64,000 nucleotides of DNA from Saccharothrix tamanrassetensis (GTDB lineage Bacteria; Actinomycetota; Actinomycetes; Mycobacteriales; Pseudonocardiaceae), in NCBI RefSeq assembly GCF_014203665.1, contig NZ_JACHJN010000012.1:207988-271987 (forward strand). Direction: 5' to 3'. A program made the position numbers and the translations under genes. Below the pieces are notes generated by a model. It was given only the letters and a program-made list of their open reading frames with translations, did no database searches and had not been told where the DNA came from. The first letter of the stretch is position 1, and each line of letters opens with the position of its first letter. Positions 51,628-60,545 of this stretch are shown here, in pieces.

Positions 51628-51937
51628 CGCACCTCCTGTGCGTCCTCCGCACATCGGCAGGCTAGGGCGGATCGGTCGCACCGTGACCGGGCCGACGCGA
51701 CAATTGCTCCGTGCCGACCGGAAAAGACCCTGAACGGTCGCGCTACCATCGTTCGGTGATCGGGTCGAATGGCGGACCCGTGCCCTCGGACAGGCACGAC
51801 GCGGTCCTCGTCACCGCAATCCCGTCACCGGGTCCGCGACGGCCTTCCCGCGCCCCGTGGGAGCGGGCGATCCGGTCGAGCGGCAGCGGGTCAGTCCGAT
51901 GTGGACAGTGCGGACAGGGTGGCTGTCGTGGTGCTCG
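51628..51937. other. 310-base gap upstream of the protease gene
   Basis: It separates the protease start and the end of the amidohydrolase gene, both leftward. It should hold the protease promoter and possibly a terminator for the amidohydrolase operon. No gene, strong hairpin or clear promoter pair was recognised. Confidence 0.5.
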
Positions 51938-53143
51938 TCAGGCCGGGAGGGTGATCTTCCCGGCGCGGGCCACGATCTTCCCTCGCTTCATGACCAGGGT
52001 CCGCTGGGGCGGCGCCACGACGATCTCCCCGATCGCGTCACCGGGGAGCACCACCAGGTCCGCCGGGTCGCCGACGTCGAGGTCGCACCGTTCGAAGCCG
52101 AGTGCGTCGCGACCCAGCCGGGTGGCCATGGTCACCGCGAACTCCAGGTCCTCGTCGCGGCGCCAGTAGCACTTGTAGGCCATGAACATCGCCCGGGACA
52201 GGATGTCGCCCTCGCCCCACGGCGACCACAGGCTCCGCGACGAGTCGGACCCGAGGCACATGCGGACACCCATGGCGTGCAACGTCTTCACGTCCGGCAC
52301 CGGGAGGAGTCCGTGCACACCGACGGCGACCGCGATCCCGGCGTCGGAGAGCAGGGTGCCGAGGTGCTCCAGCTGCGCCGGGGTGGGCTCGGCGAGGCTG
52401 AACACGTCGCAGAGGCTGACCTTGCCCTGCATACCGAGTGCCTTGACGCGCGCGGAGATCTGCCCGATGAGCCAGATGCCGAGTTCGCCGGACTCGTGCA
52501 GGTGGAAGTCCACCGGGACCTGGTACTTCTCCGCCAGCCCGAAAACGGTGTCCAGCTGGCGTGCCGCGTCACCGTCCACCCCCGCCGGGTCCAGGCCTCC
52601 GACGGCGTCCGCCCCTTCGCGCAGGGCCTGTTCGAGCAGTTCGGCGGTGCCCGGCTTGCGCAGCAGCCCGAGCTGGGGGAACGCCACGATCTTCAGGTCG
52701 GTCAGCTCGGCCAGTTCCTCGCGCACCTCGAACAGCCCGTGGATCCCGTCCAGCCCCACCTCCGGGGCGACGTCCACGAACGTCCTGATGGACGTCGACC
52801 CGTACGAGACGCAGTTCCTGAGGAAGGCACCCGCCCGCCGGGCGACCGGTGTGGTGGTCTCCGCCCACTGCCGCACCGTGTCGTCGAACATCTGGTCCAT
52901 GGTGATGGGCTCGGAATCACGCCGGACCCACGGCTCACCCCAGAGGCTCTTGTCGGCGTGCGCGTGGCCGTCGACGAAGCCCGGCAGGACGATCTGACCG
53001 TTCAACTCCTCGACGTGGTCGGCCGGTCCGAGGTCGGCCGGGGCACCGGGACCGATGGAGGTGATCTTCCCGTCCGCGACGGTGATGGTCCGTGGGTCGC
53101 CGACACCGTTGATGCGTCCGTTGGACAGGATGGTTCTGCTCAT
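51938..53143 (-). CDS. Cytosine-deaminase-type amidohydrolase
   Basis: A 401-residue metal-dependent hydrolase. PGFVDGHAHADKS gives the first two metal histidines. DFHLHESGELG has a third histidine plus the catalytic glutamate region, VAVGVHG supplies another His, and LGSDSSR the metal Asp. The outer beta-sandwich lead (ILSNGRI, DPRTITVADGKITSIGPGAP) is standard. The arrangement is that of cytosine deaminase and related N-heterocycle hydrolases, which remove an amino group from a base. The start ATG at 53143 ignores a longer unsupported frame. Last gene of the leftward FCD/ABC operon. Confidence 0.85.
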   Translation of the reverse strand: MSRTILSNGRINGVGDPRTITVADGKITSIGPGAPADLGPADHVEELNGQIVLPGFVDGHAHADKSLWGEPWVRRDSEPITMDQMFDDTVRQWAETTTPVARRAGAFLRNCVSYGSTSIRTFVDVAPEVGLDGIHGLFEVREELAELTDLKIVAFPQLGLLRKPGTAELLEQALREGADAVGGLDPAGVDGDAARQLDTVFGLAEKYQVPVDFHLHESGELGIWLIGQISARVKALGMQGKVSLCDVFSLAEPTPAQLEHLGTLLSDAGIAVAVGVHGLLPVPDVKTLHAMGVRMCLGSDSSRSLWSPWGEGDILSRAMFMAYKCYWRRDEDLEFAVTMATRLGRDALGFERCDLDVGDPADLVVLPGDAIGEIVVAPPQRTLVMKRGKIVARAGKITLPA

Positions 53144-53225
53144 GGGCTGTCTCTCACTCTTCTCCGTCGTCGGGTCACGGTCGTGTGGTCGGGTGTGGTC
53201 GGCGCCGTCATTCGATCTGGCGCCG

Positions 53226-54833
53226 TCATTCGAGTCGGCGCAGCGCGGAGTCCTCCAGCGCGTTGGCGATGTGGTACGCCGCAAGGGAGGCGAGCAGGAC
53301 GGCGGCGACCCCGCCCCACACGAAGTTGTAGTCGGACAGCGTGGCGGCGACGGTCATCGACGCGCCCAGGCCGTGCCCGGTGGCGAGCCATTCGGCCACC
53401 ATGGCCGCGCCCACCGACAGCGGCAGCGCGACCTTCACGGAGGCCAGCAGGGCCTGCAGCGAGTACGGCATCAGCAGCTTGGTGATCCGCTGCCGGCGGC
53501 CGGCCCCGACCGCGCTGAAGAGGTCCGTGGCGCTGCGGGGCACGGCCTTCATGGCGAGCAGGAGGTTGACGAGCACGGGGAAGAACGTCATCACCGCGAT
53601 GAGGACGGTGACGGCGACCACGCCGCGGCCGAACACGAGCGCCAGCAGGGGCATCGCCGCGACGATCGGGACCGACCGGAGGGCGATCGAGATCGGCATC
53701 AGGATGCGCTCGACGACCGCGAACTCGTGCGCGAGCACGGCCGTCAGCACGGCCAGGACGAGGCCGGCGGCGAACCCGACGCCGGCGTCCACGAGGGTTC
53801 GTCCCAGGGACGACAGCAGGTACGACAGGGCGTCCTGGGTCTCACCGTCGGAGGTGACCAGCTGCGTGTCGCCGTCGGCGAAGTAGGACAGGACCTGCAC
53901 CGGACCCCGCGCGACGGCATCGCCGCCGGGAACGACGAGGACGAGCAGCCACCAGCCCAGCACGACCCCGACCACGGTGGACACCACGGCCAGGACGGCA
54001 CGTCGCAGGCCGGCGAGACCTCCGCCGCCCCGGGGCCTGCGCCGTTCCGCGCGGGCGCCCAGGACGGTGTCCGTCGAACGGGTCCACGGGAAGGCCAGCC
54101 TGGTCGCCGCCGGCAGCACGAGGAAGGCCACGGCCGCGAGCAGCGAGGTGACGATCGCCAACCCCCACGCCCTGGGCACGTCGAAAGCGCCCTGCGCCTG
54201 GACCATCGCGACCCCGAGCCCCCGCGTGCCGCCCATGTACTCACCGATGATCGCCCCGAGGATGGCGCTCGGCGCGGCGACCTGGAGGCCGGCCACGCAG
54301 CTCGGGATCGCCGCCGGGAGCCGCACCTTGCGGATGACCGTCCACTCCGAACCGCCGCACGCGCGGATCACCTCGACCGACGTCTTGTCCACGCTGTTGA
54401 GGCCGAGGACGGTCGCGACGAGCGTCGTGAAGACCACCGCCTGCGCGGCCAGGATGACGCTGGGCGTGTCACCGGGGAACGCGATCGCGAGCAGCGGGGC
54501 GATGGCGATGAGCGGCAGGGCGATGGCCCCGACCGCGAGCCGCTCCAGCAGCGCCTGGACCCGTGGGAAGGGCAGCGTGCCCAACGCCAGCACGATCGCG
54601 ATGCCGTTGCCCCACAGGTACCCCTGCCCCGCCGAGGACATCGTGGCGGCTGCGTTCTGCGGGTAGTAGTGCGCGTCGCTGCCCATCTGCCGCAGCACGT
54701 CCAGCGGTGACGGCACCACGGCCCCGAGGTCGCCGAACGACGAGGCCGCCTGCCAGATCAGGAGCAGCGCCAGGACGGTCAGGCCGGGCGCGACCGCGCG
54801 GCGCAGTCGGCCGAGGGGCGGCGGGCCGTTCAC
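53226..54833 (-). CDS. Fused double ABC permease (SsuC/ThiX-like)
   Basis: A 535-residue protein made of two BPD-permease domains in tandem. Each has about six helices and an EAA-type motif (SVEVIRACGGSEWTVIRKVRLP in the first, ATDLFSAVGAGRRQRITKLLMP in the second). They are joined by a positively charged linker (AERRRPRGGGGLAGLRRA). Importers of the nitrate/sulfonate/taurine group usually have a homodimer of one such domain; here both halves are covalently linked and diverged. The GTG at 54833 overlaps the ATPase stop (GTGA) and has GGGAG six bases upstream. Confidence 0.88.
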   Translation of the reverse strand: MNGPPPLGRLRRAVAPGLTVLALLLIWQAASSFGDLGAVVPSPLDVLRQMGSDAHYYPQNAAATMSSAGQGYLWGNGIAIVLALGTLPFPRVQALLERLAVGAIALPLIAIAPLLAIAFPGDTPSVILAAQAVVFTTLVATVLGLNSVDKTSVEVIRACGGSEWTVIRKVRLPAAIPSCVAGLQVAAPSAILGAIIGEYMGGTRGLGVAMVQAQGAFDVPRAWGLAIVTSLLAAVAFLVLPAATRLAFPWTRSTDTVLGARAERRRPRGGGGLAGLRRAVLAVVSTVVGVVLGWWLLVLVVPGGDAVARGPVQVLSYFADGDTQLVTSDGETQDALSYLLSSLGRTLVDAGVGFAAGLVLAVLTAVLAHEFAVVERILMPISIALRSVPIVAAMPLLALVFGRGVVAVTVLIAVMTFFPVLVNLLLAMKAVPRSATDLFSAVGAGRRQRITKLLMPYSLQALLASVKVALPLSVGAAMVAEWLATGHGLGASMTVAATLSDYNFVWGGVAAVLLASLAAYHIANALEDSALRRLE

Positions 54834-55657
54834 CGGGGACTCCCGTCTTCGCCACCGGCGAACAGCTTCCGGGCCAACTCGTCGCACAGCGCGTGGAACG
54901 CGCTGTCCAGCAGGATCTCCGCGGTCCGCGGCCTGGGCAGGTCGATGGGGACGACCTCGACCACGGTGCCGGGGCGCGGCGACATCAGGATGACCGTGTC
55001 GGACAGCAGCACCGCCTCGGCGATGCCGTGCGTGACGAGCACGGTGGTGGTGCCGCGCTCGGACCAGATCCGCTGGAGTTCGAAGTTGAGGCGCTGGCGG
55101 GTCAGGTCGTCCAGCGCCCCGAACGGTTCGTCGAGCAGCAGCAGTTCCGGCCGGGTGACCAGGGACCGCGCCAGCGAGACCCGCTGCCGCATCCCGCCGG
55201 ACAGCTGCGACGGGCGGGCTTTCTCGAAACCGGTGAGGCCGACCAGCCGGATGAGGTCGGCCACCTCCGGGTCGTCGCGGCGGCCGGCGACTTCGAGGGG
55301 GAGGCGGATGTTCGCCTCCACCGTGCGCCACGGCAGCAGGCCGGCGTCCTGGAAGGCGACCCCGATGCCGTGGCGCTCGCGCAGCTGCCTCGGGGTGTGC
55401 CCGTGGACGGAGACCGTGCCGCCGGTCGGTGTCTCCAGGTCGGCCAGCACGCGCAGCACCGTGGACTTGCCGCAGCCCGAGGGGCCGAGCAGCCCCACGA
55501 ACTCGCCGCGGCGGGACTCGTAGGAGAACTCGCGCAGCGCTTCGATCGCCGAGCCGCCACCGAGAAAGGTCTTGCTCAGGCCGTGGATGGCGATCCCGTC
55601 GCCGGGTGGTGGGCCACCTGCCGGTTCGGCACCGGTCCGTGCAGCGGCTTCGAGCAT
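54830..55657 (-). CDS. ABC importer ATPase (SsuB/NrtD-like)
   Basis: A 275-residue ATPase. Walker A is GPSGCGKST, the Q loop is AFQDAGLLPWRTV, the signature is LSGGMRQRVSLARSL and Walker B is LLLLDEPFGALDDLTR, all typical of the nitrate/taurine/HMP-precursor importers. The ATG at 55657 follows GGAGGAAAGC; a longer start at 55678 lacks a ribosome site. It energises the fused permease next to it. Confidence 0.93.
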   Translation of the reverse strand: MLEAAARTGAEPAGGPPPGDGIAIHGLSKTFLGGGSAIEALREFSYESRRGEFVGLLGPSGCGKSTVLRVLADLETPTGGTVSVHGHTPRQLRERHGIGVAFQDAGLLPWRTVEANIRLPLEVAGRRDDPEVADLIRLVGLTGFEKARPSQLSGGMRQRVSLARSLVTRPELLLLDEPFGALDDLTRQRLNFELQRIWSERGTTTVLVTHGIAEAVLLSDTVILMSPRPGTVVEVVPIDLPRPRTAEILLDSAFHALCDELARKLFAGGEDGSPR

Positions 55658-55682
55658 CGCTTTCCTCCGATCCGGCACCGCG

Positions 55683-56717
55683 TCAGCCTTCGAGCAGTTC
55701 GTTGGTGAACAAGGACCTGTCGGCGGTGATGCCGATGCTGCCCAGGCTGGCGATGGTCTCCTCGATCAACGTGTCGGGCATCCAGAGCAGTCCCTTCGAG
55801 GCGGCGTCCGCGCCGCTGACGTAGGGGGCCATCGCGGACAGCGTCTTGACCTGTTCGTCGAGCTTGAGGCCGAGGTCCTTGCCGTACTTCTGGATCGTCA
55901 CCTCGGCCGCGCGCTGGTGGCTCGCCAGCGCGGCGTCCCAGCCCTGCCTGCTGCCCGCCAGGAACTTCCGCGCGTTCTCCCGCGCGGTCGGATCGTCCAG
56001 AGTGGCCTGTGACACGAAGAACACGCTCTGCATCCGGTTGAAGCCGTAGTCGGCCATCGGCATCACGTGGGTCTGGATGCCGCGCAGGCCCAGCGCCACG
56101 GGCTGGTTGGACGCGAACCCCCAGATCGCGTCGACCTCGCGGGCCGCCAGCGGTGCCGGGTCGAACTGGATGGGCACGAGCGTCACCTTGTCCGGGTCGA
56201 CGCCGTTCTTCTTCATGAACACCAGCGCGGTGTTCTTGCCCGCCAACGTGATGCCGAGCTTCCTGCCCTCGATGTCCTTCGGCGTCCGCACCGGGTTGTC
56301 CGCCAGGGAGATCCAACACTCCGGGCTCTTCTGCAACCCGGCACCGACGATCTTCAGCTTCGCGCCGCCGGCGACGGCGGTGGCGACGTTCTCCGGGATC
56401 GCCTCGATGCCGGCGTTGACCCGGTTCGTGGTGACCAGCGGGGTGACCGGTGAGTTGGGTCCACCCGGGACGACTTCGACCTCCAAGCCCTGCTTGGCGT
56501 AGAACCCGTCCGCGACGCCGACGAAGATGCCGGAGTACTCCACGTTCGGGATCCAGCCGAGCTTCACCGACACCCGACCCTCGCCGGCGGCCCCGTCGCC
56601 GGTGGCACCGCAGCCCGCCAGCCACAGCCCGGCGGCCGCGACGGACGCGCCCCGCCCGGTGGTCCGCAGGAACGAGCGGCGGCTCATCCCGCGCTGCTGC
56701 AAAAGGATCTGGGTCAT
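55683..56717 (-). CDS. ABC importer binding protein, THI5/SsuA-like, Tat lipoprotein
   Basis: A 344-residue solute-binding protein. A twin-arginine signal (SRRSFLR) ends in LAGC, so it is a Tat-exported lipoprotein. The mature domain is of the NMT1/THI5 group (LGWIPNVEYSGIFVGVADGFYAKQGLEV, PNSPVTPLVTTNRVNAGI), which binds pyrimidine precursors, taurine, sulfonates or nitrile-like ligands. The neighbourhood (deaminase, uridine phosphorylase) favours a pyrimidine or similar N-heterocycle. ATG at 56717 has GGGAG five bases upstream. Confidence 0.9.
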   Translation of the reverse strand: MTQILLQQRGMSRRSFLRTTGRGASVAAAGLWLAGCGATGDGAAGEGRVSVKLGWIPNVEYSGIFVGVADGFYAKQGLEVEVVPGGPNSPVTPLVTTNRVNAGIEAIPENVATAVAGGAKLKIVGAGLQKSPECWISLADNPVRTPKDIEGRKLGITLAGKNTALVFMKKNGVDPDKVTLVPIQFDPAPLAAREVDAIWGFASNQPVALGLRGIQTHVMPMADYGFNRMQSVFFVSQATLDDPTARENARKFLAGSRQGWDAALASHQRAAEVTIQKYGKDLGLKLDEQVKTLSAMAPYVSGADAASKGLLWMPDTLIEETIASLGSIGITADRSLFTNELLEG

Positions 56718-56771
56718 TCGCGCTCCCGAACGATGTGCATCCTGGTCACTCGCGTGCGCAGGACGGAGTTT

Positions 56772-57518
56772 TCACTTGGACTCGATCTCTGCCAGCACCG
56801 CGTGGATGACGTGGGCGTTGCCGCTGTTCGCGAACTGCTCGGTCTCCCGGATCATCCCGTCGAGGTGCACGACCATCAGGCGCTCGGCGCGCTCCGGATC
56901 CCGGTCCGAGATGCCCGCCACGATGCCGCGGTGCTCCTCGTCCCACCGCACCAGCGCTTCCTGCTTGATGCCGATCAGCACCAGCAGGTGTTCCAGCGGG
57001 TCGAGGCGTTCGTCGAACAGCGTGGTGGTGATGGCCTGGATCTGCCTGTTGTGCGACGCCTGGCCGATCGTCCGGTGGAAGCCGAGCCGTTCCTGCCAGC
57101 GCCCCGAGCCGGTGGTCTCGACCATCTTCCGGAGCTGGGCCAGTTCCTCGGGCCGGGCCCGCAGCGCGGCGGCCCGGGCGGCTTCCCGCTCGATCCCGCG
57201 CCGGCCCACGAGGTGGTCCACCAGGTCGTGGACGTCCCGCAGGTTGAGGGCGTCGGCGAAGTTGGACGCCCGCCGGCTGTCCAGCAGCAGGTTGGCGGCG
57301 GCCCGGCGCCCCTCCTCGGTGAGCACCCTGCCCTTCTTGCCGACCGACTGGGTCAGCGCCCGCTCGTCCAGTTCCCGCAGCAGCCGGCTGACCGTCGACT
57401 CGCTGACCGCGAAACCCTGTTCCCGGAGGTGGACCAGCGCGGCGCGCGCTCCCATCGGGCCTGCCTGCGAACTCATGGCCGCGAGCAGGGCGGACTCGAT
57501 CGGTGGCGTGTGGAGCAC
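56772..57518 (-). CDS. FCD-domain transcriptional regulator
   Basis: A 248-residue regulator. The N-terminal 85 residues are a winged helix (ESTVSRLLRELDERALTQSVG) that is not the common GntR type. The C-terminal 150 are an FCD domain with metal-binding histidines (FHRTIGQASHNRQ, EEHRGIVAGI, MVVHLDGMI). GTG at 57518 has AAGAGGAG upstream; a longer frame is unsupported. It is the first leftward gene of the locus and is divergent from the phosphorylase. It probably binds the palindrome at 57573-57592 in response to an organic acid or nucleoside metabolite. Confidence 0.87.
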   Translation of the reverse strand: MLHTPPIESALLAAMSSQAGPMGARAALVHLREQGFAVSESTVSRLLRELDERALTQSVGKKGRVLTEEGRRAAANLLLDSRRASNFADALNLRDVHDLVDHLVGRRGIEREAARAAALRARPEELAQLRKMVETTGSGRWQERLGFHRTIGQASHNRQIQAITTTLFDERLDPLEHLLVLIGIKQEALVRWDEEHRGIVAGISDRDPERAERLMVVHLDGMIRETEQFANSGNAHVIHAVLAEIESK

Positions 57519-57572
57519 GCTCCGTCTCCTCTTCGTCAAGTTGTTGTGGGGAAGGTAATAGCCGCTTACTGT

Positions 57573-57592
57573 GTCCGTCAATAGTGACGGAC
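57573..57592. promoter_or_regulatory. FCD-regulator operator candidate, 20-bp palindrome
   Basis: GTCCGTCA-ATAG-TGACGGAC is a perfect inverted repeat with eight-base arms. It lies in the 127-base space between the divergent FCD regulator and phosphorylase genes, 53 bases from the phosphorylase start. It sits where both promoters would overlap. Confidence 0.7.
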
Positions 57593-57645
57593 GTGCGTGA
57601 TTTCTGACCTTCCCCTGTTGATCGTGACGAACCGAGGAGACCGGC

Positions 57646-58431
57646 ATGACCGCGAACGGACGCGCCCACCACCTCCACCTGGACGAGTCGGACGTCGGCG
57701 GCTACGCGCTGCTGCCCGGCAACCCCGACCACGTGGCCGACATCGCCGCGCTCCTCGACGAACCGGTGTTCGTGGCCCGCAACCGCGAGTTCGAGACCTG
57801 GCGCGGGTCGCTGGCCGGGGAAACAGTCGTCGTCACGTCGACCGGCGTCGGCGGACCGTCGACGGCGCTGGCGGTGGAGGAGCTGGCCGCCCTCGGCGTC
57901 GACACGATGATCCGCGTAGGGGTGTCCGGCTCGATGCAGCCCGACACCCGCAACGGCGAGCTCGCCATCGTCACCGGGGCCATCAGGGACGAGGGGACGA
58001 CGAAGCAGTACCTGCCCGTGGAGTTCCCCGCCGTGGCGACGATCGAGGTGGTGCGGGCGCTCCAGGAGGCGGCGGACGCCGGGGGAGTGCCGTACCGGTG
58101 CGGGCTCGCGCACACCAAGGACTCGTACTACGGCGAGACGGAGCCCGAACGGATGCCACTCGCCTCGGCGTTGGTGGAGCGCCTCGACATCTGGCGCAGG
58201 GGCGGGGCCGTCTGCTCCGAGATGGAGACGGCCGCGGTGTTCATCGTCGGGTCCGTGCTGAACGTGCGGACCGGCAGCGTGGTGATGATGTGGAGCGGGG
58301 ACGCCGTCCGCGACGGTGGGCCCGCACCGGCCGTGGAGCCGCTGTTCGCCACCGCGGTGGAGGCCATGCGGCACCTGGTGTCCGCTCGCGGTGCAGCCGG
58401 GGTCGCCGGGCGATCGGTCGGTGTGGCTTGA
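57646..58431 (+). CDS. udp: Uridine phosphorylase-type nucleoside phosphorylase
   Basis: A 261-residue NP-I family enzyme that splits a nucleoside with phosphate into base and ribose-1-phosphate. LLPGNPDHVADIAALLDEP, REFETWRGSLAG, STGVGGPSTALAVEELAALG and the AVCSEMETAAVFIVG motif (Glu-Met-Glu binding ribose) match uridine phosphorylase closely. GAGGAG precedes the ATG at 57646 within a good ribosome-site window. Product uracil or cytosine-type bases would be consistent with the deaminase in the same locus. Confidence 0.92.
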   Translation: MTANGRAHHLHLDESDVGGYALLPGNPDHVADIAALLDEPVFVARNREFETWRGSLAGETVVVTSTGVGGPSTALAVEELAALGVDTMIRVGVSGSMQPDTRNGELAIVTGAIRDEGTTKQYLPVEFPAVATIEVVRALQEAADAGGVPYRCGLAHTKDSYYGETEPERMPLASALVERLDIWRRGGAVCSEMETAAVFIVGSVLNVRTGSVVMMWSGDAVRDGGPAPAVEPLFATAVEAMRHLVSARGAAGVAGRSVGVA

Positions 58432-58454
58432 CGGCGCCTCCGCACCGACCCGCC

Positions 58455-58562
58455 GGCGAGCCGCCATCGCCCGGAACAGTCGACGAGCCGCCACCGCCCG
58501 GAACGGCCGATGAGCTGCCTACGCGCCGACCCGCCGGCAAGCCGTCATCGCCTGGCACAGCC
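58455..58562. repeat. Four tandem 27-bp repeats
   Basis: Four consecutive 27-base units (58455-58481, 58482-58508, 58509-58535, 58536-58562) fill the gap between the phosphorylase and MFS genes. Units 1, 2 and 4 are close copies (GRCRAGCCGYCAYCGCC core); unit 3 has diverged. In one frame they would read a nine-residue proline/glycine repeat, but no gene start precedes it. Confidence 0.75.
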
Positions 58563-58591
58563 GCAGCAGTGGGCGGGCGACAGGGTGGGCG

Positions 58592-59776
58592 ATGAGGTTG
58601 CCGCGCCGCCCACCGGCCCGGGGCTTGGCCGTCCTGGCCGGCGTCGTGCTGATCGCGGCGAACCTCCGGGTGGCGGTCACGAGCCTGGGCGCCGTGCTCG
58701 ACCAGGTGCGCGACGACCTGGGGATGTCCACCGTGACCGTGTCGACCGCCGCGACGCTGCCCGTGCTGTGCTTCGGCGTCGTGGCCGCCGCGACGCCCTG
58801 GGTGGTGCGACGTGTCGGTGCCCCGGCCGGGTTGGGGATCGCGATCGCCGCCCTGCTGGTCGGGCTGCTGGTCCGCGTCTCCGGTGGCGAAGGCACGCTG
58901 CTCGTCGGGACGTTCCTCGCCTGCGCGGGCATCGCCACCGCGAACGTTCTCGTCCCGGTGGTCGTCAAGGCGGAGTTCCCGCACCGCGTCGGCGAGGTCA
59001 CGGGCGCGTACAGCGCCGTACTGTCCCTCGGTGCGGCGGTCGGCGCTGTGGCGACGGTGCCCGTCGGCACGATCACCGGTGGCTGGCGGGGTGGCCTCGC
59101 CGCCTGGTCGGTGCTCGCCGCCGCAGCCCTGCTCGCCTGGCTGCCCCTGGCACGTCGGCGCACCGCCCCTGCCGAGGCCGCGATGTCGGTGCGGGTCTTG
59201 ATGCGCAGTCCGGTCGCGTGGGTGGTCACTCTGCTGTTCGCGACCCAGTCCTTGCTCGCGTTCGCCGTGATGGCCTGGCTGCCCACGGTGTACCACGATG
59301 CGGGCTTCTCGTTCAGCGAGGCCGGTGCGCTGCTCTCGGTCAGCGTCCTCGCCGGTGTGCCGGTGTACTTCGTGGTCCCCGTCCTCGCGTCCCGGCTCCG
59401 GACGCAGGGCTGCCTCGGCGCGGGCCTGACCGCGTGCCAGCTCGTCGGCCTCACCGGACTCCTGGCCAGCCCCGCGACGGTGCCGTGGCTGTGGGCGCTG
59501 CTGATCGGCGTGGGCGGCGGCGTGTTCCCGCTGACTCTGGCGCTGTTCAGCCTGCGGACCCGCTCCACCGCCGGTACCGCCGCGCTGTCGGCACTGGCCC
59601 AGAGCGGCGGCTACCTCGTCGCGGCCGGCGGCCCGTTCCTGGTGGGTGTGCTGCGGGACGCGACCGGCTCCTGGTCGGTCCCGATCCTGTTCATGATCGT
59701 GATCTGCCTTCTCCAGGTGGGGCTTTCCTTCGCTGCCGGGAAGCGGCGGTTCACGACAACAGCAGAACCACCGTGA
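58592..59776 (+). CDS. MFS transporter, CynX/NimT type
   Basis: A 394-residue, 12-helix major facilitator. The N-terminal ANLRVAVTSLGAVLDQVRDDL is the hallmark of the cyanate/nitroimidazole (CynX/NimT) family, and VVRRVGAPAGLGIAIAALLVG covers the loop 2-3 region. It follows the phosphorylase in the same direction across the 27-bp repeats, so is likely co-regulated. It may export the base product or an analogue, or take up a related small N-heterocycle. Confidence 0.87.
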   Translation: MRLPRRPPARGLAVLAGVVLIAANLRVAVTSLGAVLDQVRDDLGMSTVTVSTAATLPVLCFGVVAAATPWVVRRVGAPAGLGIAIAALLVGLLVRVSGGEGTLLVGTFLACAGIATANVLVPVVVKAEFPHRVGEVTGAYSAVLSLGAAVGAVATVPVGTITGGWRGGLAAWSVLAAAALLAWLPLARRRTAPAEAAMSVRVLMRSPVAWVVTLLFATQSLLAFAVMAWLPTVYHDAGFSFSEAGALLSVSVLAGVPVYFVVPVLASRLRTQGCLGAGLTACQLVGLTGLLASPATVPWLWALLIGVGGGVFPLTLALFSLRTRSTAGTAALSALAQSGGYLVAAGGPFLVGVLRDATGSWSVPILFMIVICLLQVGLSFAAGKRRFTTTAEPP

Positions 59777-59903
59777 TCCCACCACCGGTGATGCGAATCG
59801 GGGTGGACAGCGAGGTCACCGCCGCGACTCCTGTTCGGCCGCGCCGGTGGTGCAGTCCGGCCTGACGCGTTCCCAGGGGCGTACGCGCTGCGGTCATCTG
59901 GGT

Positions 59904-60545
59904 TCAGCTGTCGAGGCAGCCGCCGTGGGGCAGAGTTCCCACGACGTCGTGTCCACTCAGGCCCGAGGGCACCTGCCGCAGGTAGCCGATAACGCAGGTC
60001 TGGTCGTCGACCTGGATCGCGTACAGCAGGCTTCCCTCCGGGGCAGGGTCATCGTCGTCCGCGATGCGAGCGCTGCTGCGGCTGAAGCCTTCTCTGGCCG
60101 TGTCTTGGCTCAAGCGGTCGACATCGGCCTGAGTAGGCGGCCGTCGCTCGTGTTCGCGTGCGCAGGGCATGCCTCGCTCGGTGAAGCAGCTGCCGAGCAG
60201 CATGGGCACGTGTTCGATCCGCGTGAACGCGGCTTCGGCGTCGGCGCGTTGAGCCTCGGTGATCCTGCCGCGCCGACCGGCGTCGGCCGACACGCGATCG
60301 CAAAAGTCACGAGAGACCTCCGCTTGTGTGCCCCATATCGAGCAGAGGTGCCCTCCGGCAGTGCCGGAGCCGTCAGGCGGACCGGTCAACAGGATCGTTG
60401 CGACCAGCCCGAGTGCGACGAGCCCAGCCACAACCGCAACGAGATGCCACCGCGCGCGCACCGGACGCGAGCTGGTTGCGAAGACTGAGCCGTCCTCGTT
60501 GTGGGACAAGGTTGCCACCTCACCGGTCGCAGCGTGGGAGATCAT
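59904..60545 (-). CDS. Membrane-anchored hypothetical protein
   Basis: A 213-residue protein. A cytoplasmic N-terminus of about 30 residues is followed by one transmembrane helix (WHLVAVVAGLVALGLVATIL). An outside domain of about 150 residues with six cysteines (CSIWG, DFCDRV, GSCFTERGMPC, DQTCVIGY, GGCLDS) follows. It overlaps the end of the SMI1/KNR4-like gene by 26 bases, so is co-transcribed with it. The family is not recognised. The disulfide-rich outer domain suggests a binding or inhibitory role at the cell surface. Confidence 0.7.
   Translation of the reverse strand: MISHAATGEVATLSHNEDGSVFATSSRPVRARWHLVAVVAGLVALGLVATILLTGPPDGSGTAGGHLCSIWGTQAEVSRDFCDRVSADAGRRGRITEAQRADAEAAFTRIEHVPMLLGSCFTERGMPCAREHERRPPTQADVDRLSQDTAREGFSRSSARIADDDDPAPEGSLLYAIQVDDQTCVIGYLRQVPSGLSGHDVVGTLPHGGCLDS

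Noticed and set aside
58432..58591. Extra C-terminal repeat domain of the phosphorylase
   Set aside because: The phosphorylase frame has a firm stop at 58431; the repeats are in another frame.
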